Below the pieces are notes generated by a model. That model saw only the letters and a list, made by a program, of their open reading frames with translations, did no database searches and was not told the origin of the DNA. A DNA stretch of 64,000 nt from Rhododendron vialii (lineage: Eukaryota; Streptophyta; Magnoliopsida; Ericales; Ericaceae): contig NC_080563.1 of the NCBI RefSeq assembly GCF_030253575.1, forward strand, positions 35,883,001 to 35,947,000, read 5' to 3'. Positions 42,351-54,094 of this stretch are shown here, piece by piece; the first letter of the stretch is position 1, and each line of letters begins with the position of its first letter. The translations under genes and the position numbers were made by a program.

Positions 42351-42583
42351 GGCTCCGTTCCAGAAACCTTCTTAAAAAATAAACAGCTTATTTCACATTT
42401 TCAAACTCAAAAATAAAGTAAATAAATTTTTTAATTTTTTTTGCATCGTATAAAAGATCTCATCGAGATCTTCCAAACAAGATCCATATTGCATATTTTT
42501 AAATTTCAATTAGCTTATAATTTTTGAGCTTGAAATTGTCTTTTTAAAAAATAAGGACTTATTTTCGGTTCCGGAACGGAGCC
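42351..42583. mobile_element. Tourist-like MITE
   Basis: The ends are GGCTCCGTTCCAGAAACC and GGTTCCGGAACGGAGCC, with a TTA TSD (42348-42350 and 42584-42586). Confidence 0.88.
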
Positions 42584-43550
42584 TTAGTTCTTATCAACAC
42601 TTCCACCATAGTGGCTCATATTGTTTGAGAAACATTCACTAAAAATTAGAGGAATTCCGCTTGGATGATATCATGACATGATCATCAAAGAATACTAAAG
42701 ACGCATTAACTAGCATATTTTCACATCACTTCTGAAATCTGGTAATTTATATACTCAGCACTCTTAATTTCTGAAATTCTTGAAAAGAATTCTGAAAATG
42801 CCTACGATTTTGGAATGAACATTGCTTAAGATCCTCACATGAGAGAATATGAACAGCTCTTTGCAAGTGAGGAATTTTATGGTGCATGGAAGTGAGACAT
42901 TCTCACATCAGTCGGTTTTTTGAAATCTGGAAAATGGGTCATTCTCACAGGAAATGAGCAAACAGTGCCCCACCTCTCCAGTCTCATCCTTTCATTTCTG
43001 GCGTCGATGGAGTCAGATCTGGTGTTCCCAACATTGACTCCGCCATAGATGTTGCAGCTTGGTTGAAGTTCAATAGCAAAAGTCTGAAGAGGGTACGGCT
43101 TTCCTCTTTCTTTTTGTTTTTCTGTTTTGTTGTTTTCGTCTTCGTTTTCTCCTTCCTTTATGGATTTCAATTCAGCAGTTATTTATTCGATTGAGTTTTC
43201 CAGTTTTTGGATTCTGTATCGTCACACACCCCGAACTCGACTTGTTTTGCAACACGTGTTAATAGAGCAACGAGGCTCACACAGGGTATAGCGGTTCAGG
43301 TTCTTTTCAATCTTTGCTATGAAATCTTTTTGTAACTATCGTTGGACATTAATTTTGAATGAAATTTCGCATGAGAAAAAACAGGCGCATAGTGTCAAAC
43401 TCTGCGCAAGTACTAGACTTTCGCAATGTGTGGTATTTAAGGCGATACATCGCTAACTTCGCATTGCTAGCCAACTTATGGCGGGATCGGTGCAGTCCAA
43501 ACCCATTTCCTCTAGAGTTGGATGCTTGAGGGAAGTAGTAGTTCCTGGGG

Positions 43551-43783
43551 AGAAATTTTTCAGTGCCGGGTGGGCACGGGCCACGTGATACCGAGCACGT
43601 ATCTCAGCAGTCCAAACGTGTTTTGGACCGCCCAAATCTGTTTGGGCATGAGGGGGTGCTTTGATAATTTTACACTAAAAAAATTTATCCAAATAGATCT
43701 AGACCGTTCAAAACACGTTTGGATGATCGAGATTGTGCTCGGCATCACGTGGCCCGTGCCCATTCAGCATTGAAAAACTTCTC
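43551..43783. mobile_element. Palindromic MITE, GTGCCGGGTGGG family
   Basis: AAATTTTTCAGTGCCGGGTG on the left is matched by an inverted GCATTGAAAAACTT end. The paralogous block near 36890 lacks it. The TSD is not clear. Confidence 0.7.
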
Positions 43784-43800
43784 ATACTAGGCATGACCTT

Positions 43801-43817
43801 ACACGTCATCAATGACG
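43801..43817. promoter_or_regulatory. Orphan palindromic TGACG element
   Basis: ACACGTCATCAATGACG, identical to the element upstream of C, with no gene downstream. Confidence 0.5.
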
Positions 43818-43917
43818 GGTGAAAAAAAGAACTTAATGTTCTCTTGTATTTCTCATGACATGTGTGCTGGTAGTGATCATTGTCATTGTCGTGAGTCATG
43901 ACTCAAGTGTTTATTAA

Positions 43918-44307
43918 CAGAAATGTTGCACACACAGCAAAAGTGCACAGATTTTGTGCACAGATTTTTTATGGGATCCACTATGGGTCCCACACAAATA
44001 ATCCAAGCTGTTCATTAAATGTAAAACATTTTTTCAAGGGCCTCCGCAAAAAATCAGCTTAATTCAACACCTATAAGTGCTCGATTCAATCATCTAACTT
44101 TTCCTTATCCTGAAATTTGAATGAAAAGTTAAATGATTGAATCGAGCACCTATGAGTATCGGATTGAGCAGATTTTTCGCGGGAGCCCTTGAAAAAATGT
44201 TTTACATTTAATGAACGGCTCGAATTATTTGTATGGGACCCGTAGTGGGGCCCCACAAAAAATCTGTGCACAAAATCTGTGCACTTTTGCTGTGTGTAGC
44301 ATTGCTG
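43918..44307. mobile_element. Mutator-like palindromic MITE, 9-bp TSD
   Basis: The TSD GTTTATTAA is perfect (43909-43917 and 44308-44316). Arms: CACACAGCAAAAGTGCACAG and its inverse. The paralogous empty site GTTTATTAA is at 37014-37022. The core is CTTTTC..TTGAATGAAAAG. Confidence 0.9.
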
Positions 44308-44318
44308 GTTTATTAAAG

Positions 44319-44700
44319 GCGTAAGTCTGTTGACACAGACAAAGCGTGCACAGATCCCGATGTGGGGTTCACTACGGGTTTCACACAAAAAATCCGAACC
44401 GTTCTTTCGATTTAAAACATTTTTTTAAAGGCTTCCGTAAAAAATCAGTTCGATCCGATACCTAGAAGTACTCGATCTAATCATATAAGTTATCATTCAG
44501 GTTCAAAGTTGAATGAAAAGTTAGATGATTAGATCGAGTATTTCTAGGTATCGGATTGAGCTGATTTTTTGCGGAGGCTTTTGAAAAAATGTTTCAAATT
44601 TAATGAACGGCTCGAATCATTTGTGTAGGATCCATAGTGGGCCCCACATAGAGATCTGTGCAAGATCTGTGCCCCTTTGTTTGTGTGAATAGCACCTCTC
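44319..44700. mobile_element. Second Mutator-like palindromic MITE at the same target
   Basis: The TSD TTATTAAAG (44310-44318 and 44701-44709) overlaps the right TSD of the preceding element. The arms CACAGACAAAG..GTGCACAGATC and GATCTGTGC..CTTTGTTTGTG are related to the first element but distinct. Confidence 0.85.
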
Positions 44701-44709
44701 TTATTAAAG

Positions 44710-46344
44710 CAAACGGAATTTGTGGTGAGTCGGTGACACATAAACGATCCGGAATACTTAACTACAATTCCCCCATGCTTGAAATCAAAGGTTCTGTAAG
44801 TGGAATGGTGTGCAATTAGTCTTTTTTACACACTCTTATGCACATGGATAGAGTCCGATTCCCGTAAGCTCCCTTTCCCTTTCCCAAGTCCTCTAGGATA
44901 ATATAGATTAGGATTACCGAATAACAAAAAAAAAAAAACTAAAAGTTCTTCGAAGAATCCTGTTTACATGTTCGACTAATTTTGGTAGACCAGAAGCCCA
45001 CTTGTTCACTAGGATAGAAGCGTCACTTAAAATCAGAACAAATGCTCCGTATGAAATGCCTCAAAGAAGTTGATGATACATGAAAGATTTCGAATCTAGG
45101 CCCTGTTCTGCTAAGAAAAATAATAAATATTTATTTTTAAAATTAAAAATAATGTATTATGAGAGTATGGCTTCTTTCGTAAAACAGAAAATAAAAATAA
45201 AAAATAAAAAATCTTAAAGGAATGTGACCTAAGATCTTAAGAAATGACAAACTCTTAAATCAAGTATTGATCATTAAACCAAATCCTTTGGGCCACCACA
45301 ATACATTTATCTTGTACTCCAATACATAAAATGTTTGAATTCAGTGTACTTGCTCAATATTTTCAAGTTAAATATTACTCCAATCATTGTCTACTTTACT
45401 CTCATTTTGATTATTTTCTCGTCAAATTTCGAGGATCCTCCCATACTTTGAGTATCCAATTGCATCCTTTCATCAAATATATAACGAAATAGAATACAAA
45501 TTAGAGTTTTGTTTTCTACCAATATAAAAATAGGGAGAAAAAAATAGACAAACTAGAGTATGAATTGAAGACGATCTTAGTTGTTATAGCATTATCAAAA
45601 TGAGTTTGTAAATATTACTCCATCCATCTCCAAATAAAAGTTAAATATTCTATTTTGAGTTATCTATTGATAAATGTTCATTTTAAAAAGTTAATGGGTA
45701 TAGTTTGCACAATTATCATTTTATACTTTTGAAAAGTTGAAAAAAGAGTTAATGGGTAAAAGTGGAGAATAATTTTGAAAAGTTCATGTAAAAAATGTAA
45801 TAATGATGTCTCATTAATATATAAATTAAAATTACAAAAAGAGACATAGAAAGTAATAAATTGTGTCTAATAATAGGGTCAATCCACCATGGCACTTGTA
45901 CAATTTTTTTCACCGATTATTTATTCGAGCTTCTATACTTTTTTCGAGGGCTGTTAGCTGTTTTCGATAGTGAATAAATTATTGAGAAATATCAAATTGT
46001 TTTCAGAAATGAACAAGTTGTAGATGAGTATGTAAGTGAAAAAATTATTGATTAGTGTCAATAAGATGGTGAAATGACCTTTGTTTTTTCAACAAAAACT
46101 TTATGGAGTCCATTTCCGACTGGAGAGATCGATTCCCCATACAAACATTAAAGATACGCCCACCGCACCAATTCCCGCCGCACGGTATGTTTATACAAAT
46201 ATTAAAAAAATAATTCGAATCGTTCAATAATTTTTTTTAAAATTTGGGTGGACTTATAAAAAAATCAGCTTAATTCAATATGTGAAGGTGCTCGAATCAT
46301 TCATGTGGATTTTGGAGTGGGCCCCACATCTCGTGCCTTGGTAG
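44710..46344. other. Intergenic, no gene seen
   Basis: AT-rich. A degenerate Stowaway-like element may span about 45607-45857. The TTTTCGATAGTGAATAAATT block near 45962 resembles 1850. GATACGCCCACCGCACC at 46154 recurs inverted near 40117. Confidence 0.5.
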
Positions 46345-47554
46345 GGACCCCGAGTCCCTATCGTGCCTTTTTCTCGCTGCCATTTGCAGCACCACAAAAC
46401 CACACCGTTTTGGGGCCAAGCTCACAAATGATCTGAGTCGTTGAATAATTCTAAAATAATTTTTTAAGTGACCTTGTAAAAAATCAACTCAATTGGATAT
46501 TTATAAATAATTCATCAAATCTTTGAATTTTTCATTCAGATTTTAGGATCTGAGTACTGAATAAATACTAAAGAAATGTTAGATAATTGTGTGCTCGTTA
46601 TGTTAGTGATCTAAACCGTTGATGTTGTAGAGATTGTTTAGAAAATCATTCAGTTAAAAAATTATATTGATTGGACATCGTGAAGTATCAAAACGCAAAG
46701 ATTATTTAAAAAATATGAATTGTTTCGATGCCTATTGATGGCCGATCAAGATAAATTTTTTAATTAAGGCTCTTCTTAACAATTTCTACAACATCAACAG
46801 TTCAGATAAGAAGGATACCAAACACACAATTGTCTAACATTTCTATAGTATTCATTTAGTAATCAAGATCCTAAAATTTGAATGAAAAATTCAAAGATTG
46901 GATGAATTATTTATAAATATCTAACTAAGTTGATTTTTTACAAGGCACTTATAAAATTATTTTAGAATTATTCAATGGCTTGGATCATTTGTATGAGATC
47001 CCGAAGTGAGCGACAAACAATCATACGTGCGAAAGAGATGAGCAAAAGATAAAGGCATGTGAGCTTGGGCCCCAAAATGGGAGTTGGGGGAGCTGCTGTG
47101 CTATCTCGGCAAAGGGGGCCGTGCTCCGATCTCGCTCAAATGATCGAAAACGTTCACTTCGTAGAGCTTGTCGAGTTGAACAAGTAAGTATGTTAAAAAT
47201 CAACTCGATTGGATATCATTAAGTGCCTAATCGAAATCTTTTGTCTTGAAAAAAAAGGATCCGAAATACTAGATCAAATCTACAAGAACCCATTATTGGC
47301 AAATTATATGTGTTCCGATCAAGCACTTAATGATATCCGATCAAACTGATTTTTTACATACTTGTTCAACTCGACGAGCTCTACGAAGTAAACGTTTTCG
47401 ATTATCGAAGCAAGACTAGAGCGGAACCTTCTCAACCGAGACAACACGCAGCTCCCCCAGTCCCCCAAAATGGTGTGGTTTTGTGGAGAAATTATTCGTT
47501 GCCCCAAGGGCAACACGTCAGGTGGTGCCCCCACCAATAAAAATTTGCCTTGTG

Positions 47555-48630
47555 GGTAAAATTGTCAGTCAGAAAGTCTAGAGCTGTTTGAGCATTAAAT
47601 CCCACCGACATGTTCTTCTCTCTCCACTAGACACAGTCTTCTCTCTAAAATTAACTCTAAAAGTGTTTAAAATTTCAATCCGTTTGAATGGGTGAGAAGA
47701 TTTTATTTTTCTGATCATTTAATTCTAAATGGTCATAATTAAATTTTGACTCTAGGGCTCTCGTTGATTAGTTCTAAGAGATATTTGATTCAACGACTTT
47801 CTTAGGGTTAATCAACGAGAGCCCTAGAGTCAATTTAATTATGACCCTTTAGAATTAAATGATCAGAAAAATAAAATATTCTCACCCATTCAAACGGATT
47901 GAAATTTGGAACACTTAATTTTTCAACCTGCAGTTTATATATTAAAAAATATGGTTAAAAAATTAAATACTCAAAATTTCAATCCGTTTGAATCGATAGA
48001 AAGATTTTAGTTTTCTGATTATTTTATCCTATATGATCATAATTAAATTTTGACTCTAGGAATTTCGTTTTTGTCCTAAGATATTTAATTGTACGACTTT
48101 CTTAGGGCTAATCAACGAGAGTTCTAGAGTCAAAATTTAATTATGACTATGTAGGATAAAATGATCAAAAAACTAAAATCTTTGTATCGTTTCAAACAGA
48201 TTGAAATTTTGAGCACTTAATTTTTTAACTATATTTTTTAATATATAAACTGCAGATTGAAAAATTAAGTGTTCTAAATTTCAATCCGTTTGAATGGGTG
48301 AGAAAATTTTCTTTTTCTGATCATTTAATTCTAAAGGGTCATGATTAAATTTTGACTCCAGGGCTCTTGTTTGTCAGTCCTAAGAGATATTTGATTCTAC
48401 GACTTTCTTAGGACTAATCAACGAGAGCCCTATAGCCAAAATTTAATTATGACCCTCTAGAATTAAATGATAAAAAAAATAAAATCTTTTCACCCATTCA
48501 AACGGATTGAAATTTGGAACACTTTTAGAGTTATTTTTAAAGAGAAGGCTGTGTCTAGTGGGAAGAGAAGAATGTGTCAGTGGGATTTAATGCTCAAACG
48601 GCTCTAGACTTTCTGACTGACAATTTTACC
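47555..48630. mobile_element. Palindromic element, inner copy 1
   Basis: GGTAAAATTGTCAGTCAGAA at the left end is inverted at the right end, and the arms run on through TAGAGC, GTTTGAGCATTAAATCCCA and repeated GATCATTTAATTCTAAA blocks. Length is about 1.08 kb. Confidence 0.8.
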
Positions 48631-48632
48631 TA

Positions 48633-48720
48633 GGTAAATTGCTACTTTCCCCACCCCCCCCCCCCCCCCCCCCCCCGGACACACCCCCCTGGCCCCACCT
48701 CCCTTTTTTCAGTTTACCCC

Positions 48721-48760
<40 letters not shown>

Positions 48761-50194
48761 TCTTCTGTTCTTTTTTTTTTTTTCTTTTCCAGTTTTTTTT
48801 TTCATTTTATTTCATTTTCTTTCTTTTCAGTTTGAATTTTTCTCTCTCTTTAATAATAGGTTCAAGTCTAATTCTAGGCTTTATAAAGTAATTGAGAGAA
48901 AAAAAAGTGTTTCAATTGATCATGTTTATCCCACTATTTTCTTTTTCTTTTTTTGTCGTTTATAGATTAAAAAATATAGTTATGAAAATAAGTGTTTCAA
49001 TTTTCAATCCATTTGAACTAGTATAAAGATATTATTTTTCTGATAATTTCATCCTAAATGATCGTAATAAATTTTTTGCTCCAAAGCCTTTCAATGAACA
49101 CCCTAAGAGAGTCCTGAAACTAAATAATGAGTCTTAAGGTGCTCGTTGAAATCATAAAGTAAAAAATTCATTAAGATTACAATTAGTGTTCGGAAACTAA
49201 TTACGAAATGTATTTTACAAACGACATACTAATCCAGAATACAAATGTTATATTTAGGATTACTTTTTTTTTAACTGTAGTACAATTTTATAAATTTGTT
49301 AACCATTATTTAGCATAGATCCTCCTCTTAACTGATTCAGTAGTATGTTGCTTCAAATCACGTTTATACTCCATAGGATTACAAATGGATGGTTTCTATT
49401 TTTTTTTTAAAACTAAAACGGAAACGTTTTAAGGGCTACTATGTCAATAGGGGCAGTAGAACCCCCGGGTCCCCCATACTTTTTAATTTATTTTTTTATT
49501 TTTTTATTTAAGTACTTATATCTTATTTATTTAATTTCTATAAATACACTCTTTGTATATTTAAAAATATAATTCAAGAATTAAGTGTTTTAATTCTCAA
49601 TTCAATTAAATCAGAGCAAAGATCGTTTTTTTTATTATTTTATTTTAAATGGTCATAATGAATTTTTTGATTTAAGGCTTTTCAACAAACACCCTAAGAC
49701 TCATTATTTAGTTTCAAGACTCTCTTAAGGTGTCCATTGAAAGGTCTTGGAGCCAAAAATTTATTATGACCATTTAGGATGAAATGATCAGAAAAATAAC
49801 AACTTTGCACCGGTTCAAACAGATTGAAAATTGAAACACTTATTTTCGTAACTATATTTTTTAATCTATAAAAGACAAAAAAAGAAAAAGAAAATAGTGA
49901 AATAAACATGATCAATTGAAACACTTTTTTTTCTCTCAATTACTTTATAAAACCTAGAATTAGACTTGAACCTATTATTAAAGAGAGAAAAAAATTCAAA
50001 CTGAAAAGAAAGAAAATGAAATAAAATGAAAAAAAAACTGGAAAAAAAAAAAAAAAGAACAGAAGAAGGAACGGTGGAAAGAAAGAAAAGGGAGGGAGAG
50101 AGAGAGAGAGAAAGAGAGGCGGGGGTAAACTAGGAAAAGAAAGGTGGGGCCGGGGGGTGGGGTGTGTCAGGGAGAATAACAGGTCTCTTTACCC
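48633..50194. mobile_element. Palindromic element, inner copy 2
   Basis: The ends are GGTAAATTGCTAC and the inverse of GGGTAAAGAGACC. A 23-base poly-C tract and a CT repeat lie near the left end (48654-48760), with a matching GGGG and GA region near the right end. The internal sub-repeats (TCATTTAGGATGAAATGATC) are shared with 34886-36486. Confidence 0.8.
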
Positions 50195-50591
50195 AGAAGC
50201 AAATTTTTATTGGTGGGGGCAACACGTGACGTGTTGCCCTTGGGGAAATGAATAATTTCTCGGTTTTGTGTCGCCGCAGATTACAGCGAGAAAAAGGCAC
50301 GGCAGGGACTTGGGGCCCACGGGGGCATGGCTGGGACTTGGGGTCCACAACGTGCGGTAGGCGTATCTCTCACAAAAGCACTCATTAGCATCGAATTTTA
50401 AACAGCTGGCACACAAAACAATTATTGTACTTCTATTTACTCCTATTCTCTCTCTCCCGATTAATTGGAGTCAAATATATGCGTCCAGAAAACATTCACG
50501 TGTAGAGGTAAAAGTCACCACCTTTATTTTACCAGAAAATGTCCACGCCTACTATTCAACGTTTTCCGCTCTTCTCACTTCTCTCAATCTC

Positions 50592-50829
50592 ATCGTTCAA
50601 ATATATTTTAAACGGTCAGAATTTTAGAAAATTTTCTATGAAAGAGTTAAACTCTTCTCTAATTTTTTTTAAATTCAGATCATTAATTATCAAGACGAAC
50701 GGTAAAATATATCGTTCAAATATATTTTAGACGGTCAGAATTTTAGAAAATTTTCTATGAAAGAGTTAAACTCTTCTCTAATTTTTTTTAAATTCAGATC
50801 ATTAATTATCAAGACGAACGGTAAAATAT
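50592..50829. repeat. Tandem duplication, unit 119 bp, 3' of gene D
   Basis: ATCGTTCAAATATATTTTA begins at 50592 and again at 50711; the two units are nearly identical. They lie 150-390 bp past the gene D stop. Confidence 0.9.
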
Positions 50830-50977
50830 TGAACAATAAATGTTAAGCGATGGATGTAGTCTTGTTGTTATTTTACACGTATAAGTATGGCACACTCACA
50901 CTTCAGCACAAACAGATAATCTGATGAAAGCAAACCAGAAAATTAACAGAACAAAAAAGAGAGTATCAAACAGCACA

Positions 50978-53385
50978 CTAACATGTTTGAAATTTGGAGA
51001 GGAGCACCTCGTTAATTAGGTTGTCGAAATTCACGCAAGAGGACCCAGCTGGAACAGTGACGGCATCTTCAACAACCTTCTTCCACTCGAAGGCTTTTGC
51101 CTTAATTTTTTTACCATTCTCTCCAACCATAAGCTCTCTCACAAGCCTCTCCACTTCCTTCCTCTCGACATTTGTTAACTCCATGCCCAATCCCCAGTGC
51201 TTCCAGAGGAACCAACAGTTGGTGTACTGTTCCGCCCAAGCAGGCCAACATATCATTGGCACTCCTTCGACAATACTTTCAAGAACAGAATTCCAGCCGC
51301 AGTGTGTCAAGTACCCTCCGACAGACGGGTGGCGAAGAATTTTCTCTTGAGGAGTCCAACCTACCAGTAGACCCCTCTCTTTAATCTCAACCTCAAACTC
51401 CGGCGGAAAAACTGCAGATTCACCACCTAGAAGGCCGGGTCTGATTGCCCACAAGAAATTCTGCTTGCTAGTTGCAAGCCCCCAACCAAATTCAACCAAC
51501 TCTTGGGATGACATTCGGACAACGCTGCCGAAATTCACATAAATGACTGAGTTGGGTTCTTTCTTGTCGAGCCAAGCGAGGCAGTCTAAATCCTCCTTCC
51601 ACAGATTTAATCCAATAGAGTTCAATGCACTGCTTTCAGGGATTTGCTTCTTCTCAATCAAATTTAGAGGCCCTATGGCATATATCGGAGGAAACATCGT
51701 CCGTAGCGTATCAAGAACACCGTGTTCTAACGCGTCAATCGTGTTAAGAATAATGGCCGAACAATTATAGGCTTTTTCAACCTCAGTCATGAGAAATTTG
51801 AACATAATATGTTCTGTGTCTGTGGTCCTGACAAAATGTGGAAGATCCCACAAACGTATACCCTCCATAGATGGAATATCTACCACTGTGTTCAGGTATC
51901 CATTTGTTAAACAACTCTCGTCTGCAATATTATAACAGAAAAGGCTTACTTAGAACGACAATCACAAGGGAAAAGCCAACGATTAAAACATCTGGAAAAC
52001 CACATATTGATCAGAAGGGTAAAAGGAAAATTGAAGTAATTTGGTAGCATTTGCATTTTACGGCTACAAATTAAGTTGACCGGCTTCATGCTTCCATTCC
52101 CGGCAAAGCACAGATAAAACAGAATGGTGTACACATTTAGGAGTTGCCCCAGTGGTTCGGACGGATGCCCGCTCCTCAAGGTCTAGGATTCAATTCCCCA
52201 CCAAGTGACTAGGTGAGTACCCTAAAGTAAATGGGAGCTGTGACTGGTGTGGCTGCGCTAGCTCCCCGGAGGTTTGGGTTGTGCAGTCGGGTCCATTTAG
52301 TAGCCTAGCTGTAGAGCTATTCTTCCGTTTTAAAAAAAAAAAACCCAGAATGGTGTGGTCCAGTGCTGCTTTTATCGTTCTACAGCAAACCATATCAAGT
52401 ACTACTATTGGGCTTCCTAATTTGAAGTTTTTTAGTTGAATTTGTGGCCTACACTTAGACACCAATTTTTCTAGTTTGATGCTTCCGTGTACAACCAAAT
52501 CAGAAAAACAAAGCAACATGACGAAGAGTGACCCCGTTATTGGAGTGACTAGATCTGGTTTTAACAAAGAAGGCCAGCAATCGAAAACAATACGGACAAA
52601 GACTAAACACGTTTCCAAGACCAAAAAAATACAAGTCGCAGTGGGTCGTTTCAGCTGTCCAAAGGTATTTTCAATGGTCGCGAAGAGTCTTTTAATAATC
52701 CGAACTATTAATTGACGAGATAGACGGTTGAGATAACTCACTACACCTTGGTACTCACTACAGGATTCTAGATGTTATTTGGACGTGAATTGAATCATTT
52801 CACTTAGCTTCCACTCCAAACTTAGACAGTTGAGATAACTCACTACACCTGGTAGTGACTGCAGGATCCAAGATGTTATTTGGACATGAATTGAGTCATT
52901 TCGCTTAGCTTCCACTCCAAACTAACTCAAACTATATGTGAATATTGTGTTAAATCCTCCAACTCCAAACCAATTGACAAAGAAGGAGAGGCCGTCCAAG
53001 CTCATATACTAATTTTGGAGGAGATAATTAACCAATGTAGGACAAACTCCAACACTCTACCGCACGTGCGACCCACGACTCGCAAATAGAGAGGGAAACA
53101 AAGGATCCAGAACACATGGATCACAACCAAAGAAAGTGCGACTATGACACAAACAAAGGGGAAAAACCTCCAAAACCTTAGCTCTAGCTCTGATACCATG
53201 TTAAATCATTCAACTCCAAACCAATTGGCAAAGAGTGAAGAGGCCGTCCAGACCCATATACTAACTTTGGAGGAAATAATTAACCCATGTAGGCTAAACT
53301 CCAACATATTGCCATCTTGGTCTGACCCAAAAGATGTGGATTGTTGGAATCCTTGGTACTTCAAAACAATCAAATCCTAAATTCA

Positions 53386-53441
<56 letters not shown>

Positions 53442-53974
53442 GAATGTAATTTTAACAAAATCTACCTACCTTTGAGTGGCACAAGCCCCCGTTCGATGAG
53501 TTTCCGATAATAGGCATACCCCAAGACACCACACGCACTCGGGGTCCAAAAGAGCGCACAAGGCACGCCGATTTCTCGGGCGACTTTGAGCGGGAAAGTC
53601 ATGTTCCCGTCACAAACGAAGCACGAAATCGGCGGAACCTCCGTTGAGGATCTGAGATCGTCGACGAACTCTTTGAAGAAAGGCAAGGGGGTTTCCCTCA
53701 GCAGGGCGTCGCAGTGGATGTAAGGCTCCTGGACGTTGGTCTCGACGCCGTCGACCTCGGCCGGGAGGCCTTCGGCTACGGCGGCGAATTTGAAGCCCGG
53801 CAAGCCGTCGAGGGCGGTCGGACCCCGGGCCCGGAGGAGGCGGTTGTGGTTGTACTCGCTGTTGACGAAGGTTATGTAGAAGCCCTTTAGGTAGAGGAGT
53901 TTTGCTAGTTTTAGCATGGGGTTCATGTGGCCTTGTGCTGGGTGTGGTACTATCACTGCGTGTGGTTTCGCCAT
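50978..53974 (-). CDS. UDP-glucosyltransferase, UGT85A-type (gene D), two exons, minus strand
   Basis: Exon 1 is 53974-53470 and exon 2 is 51921-50978; the 1548-bp phase-1 intron has GT..AG ends. The product is 482 aa. Catalytic His16 (QGHMNP) and Asp122 (FVCDG) are present; the shift from 119 comes from a 3-residue insertion near VDGVETNVQE. The PSPG box is residues 357-400 (WTPQEKI, HCGWNS, GVPM, CWPAWAEQ), conventional with its Pro retained. It is the most diverged complete copy: FVNSEYNHNRLL, CDGNMTF, GVLGYAYY and RLWDLP differ from A-C. It is inverted relative to the others. The intron contains a SINE and tandem duplications. A glucosyltransferase role is secure; the acceptor is unknown and may differ from that of A and B. 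The start is fixed by the conserved MAKPHAVIVP beginning. Confidence 0.95.
52131..52345 (+). mobile_element. tRNA-derived SINE in the intron of gene D
   Basis: An 11-bp direct repeat CAGAATGGTGT flanks it (52120-52130 and 52346-52356). GCCCCAGTGGTTCGGACGG resembles an A box and CTAGGATTCAATTCCCC a B box. It ends in a 12-base A run. It lies antisense to gene D. The minus-strand frame 52190-52741 crosses it and is spurious. Confidence 0.85.
52722..53330. repeat. Tandem and direct duplications in the intron of gene D
   Basis: GTTGAGATAACTCACTACAC occurs at about 52727 and 52828 (unit about 102 bp). AACTCCAAACCAATTG followed by AGGCCGTCCA and CATATACTAA occurs at about 52960 and 53210. The second pair brackets a CTCTGATACCATGTTAAATC motif commonly seen near plant retroelements. 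Confidence 0.75.
53388..53441. repeat. TA then CA microsatellite
   Basis: About 30 bases of TA followed by about 20 bases of CA, just inside the 5' end of gene D's intron. Confidence 0.9.
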
Positions 53975-54023
53975 TGCACACTCTCTCTCTCTCTCTCACT
54001 TTTTATGTCTCTTTGCAAAGGCT

Positions 54024-54038
54024 CCATATTTGTATAAG
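54024..54038 (-). promoter_or_regulatory. Probable TATA box of gene D
   Basis: On the minus strand this reads CTTATACAAATATGG, 50-64 bp before the ATG. A CT run (53981-53997) between it and the ATG is the GA leader of this copy. Confidence 0.45.
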
Positions 54039-54094
54039 GGGGAGTAAACGTGTACGGAGGGGAGTATTATAAAAATTCCGTAGGCGAGACTGTA

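Larger units (their letters stand above)
41550..43917 (+). repeat. Segmental duplication, copy 2
   Basis: Paralogous to 33033-37022. It keeps 3' flank sequence (about 42230-42785) that matches the gene A flank near 12270-12420 and is missing from copy 1. It carries the unoccupied target of the 34886-36486 element at 43394-43402. Its own insertions are the Tourist MITE 42351-42583 and the palindromic MITE 43551-43783. Confidence 0.88.
46345..50315. mobile_element. Nest of palindromic elements with matching outer arms
   Basis: The outermost arms pair CGTGCCTTTTTCTCGCTG (46362 region) with its inverse near 50305, and the 60 bp around CCCCACCAATAAAAATTTGC (47530) with its inverse at 50199-50262. 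Inside are further palindromes: about 46400-47485 (with sub-palindromes 46420-47000 and 47080-47480), 47555-48630 (GGTAAAATTGTCAGTCAGAA ends) and 48633-50194 (GGTAAATTGC ends, poly-C and CT tracts). No transposase or other gene is present. The ends of the inner two resemble those of the 34886-36486 element, so I infer foldback Mutator-like elements; I did not find clean TSDs. Confidence 0.7.

Noticed and set aside
52190..52741. 183-aa minus-strand frame in the intron of gene D
   Set aside because: It runs through the SINE and tandem duplications and has no recognisable domain.
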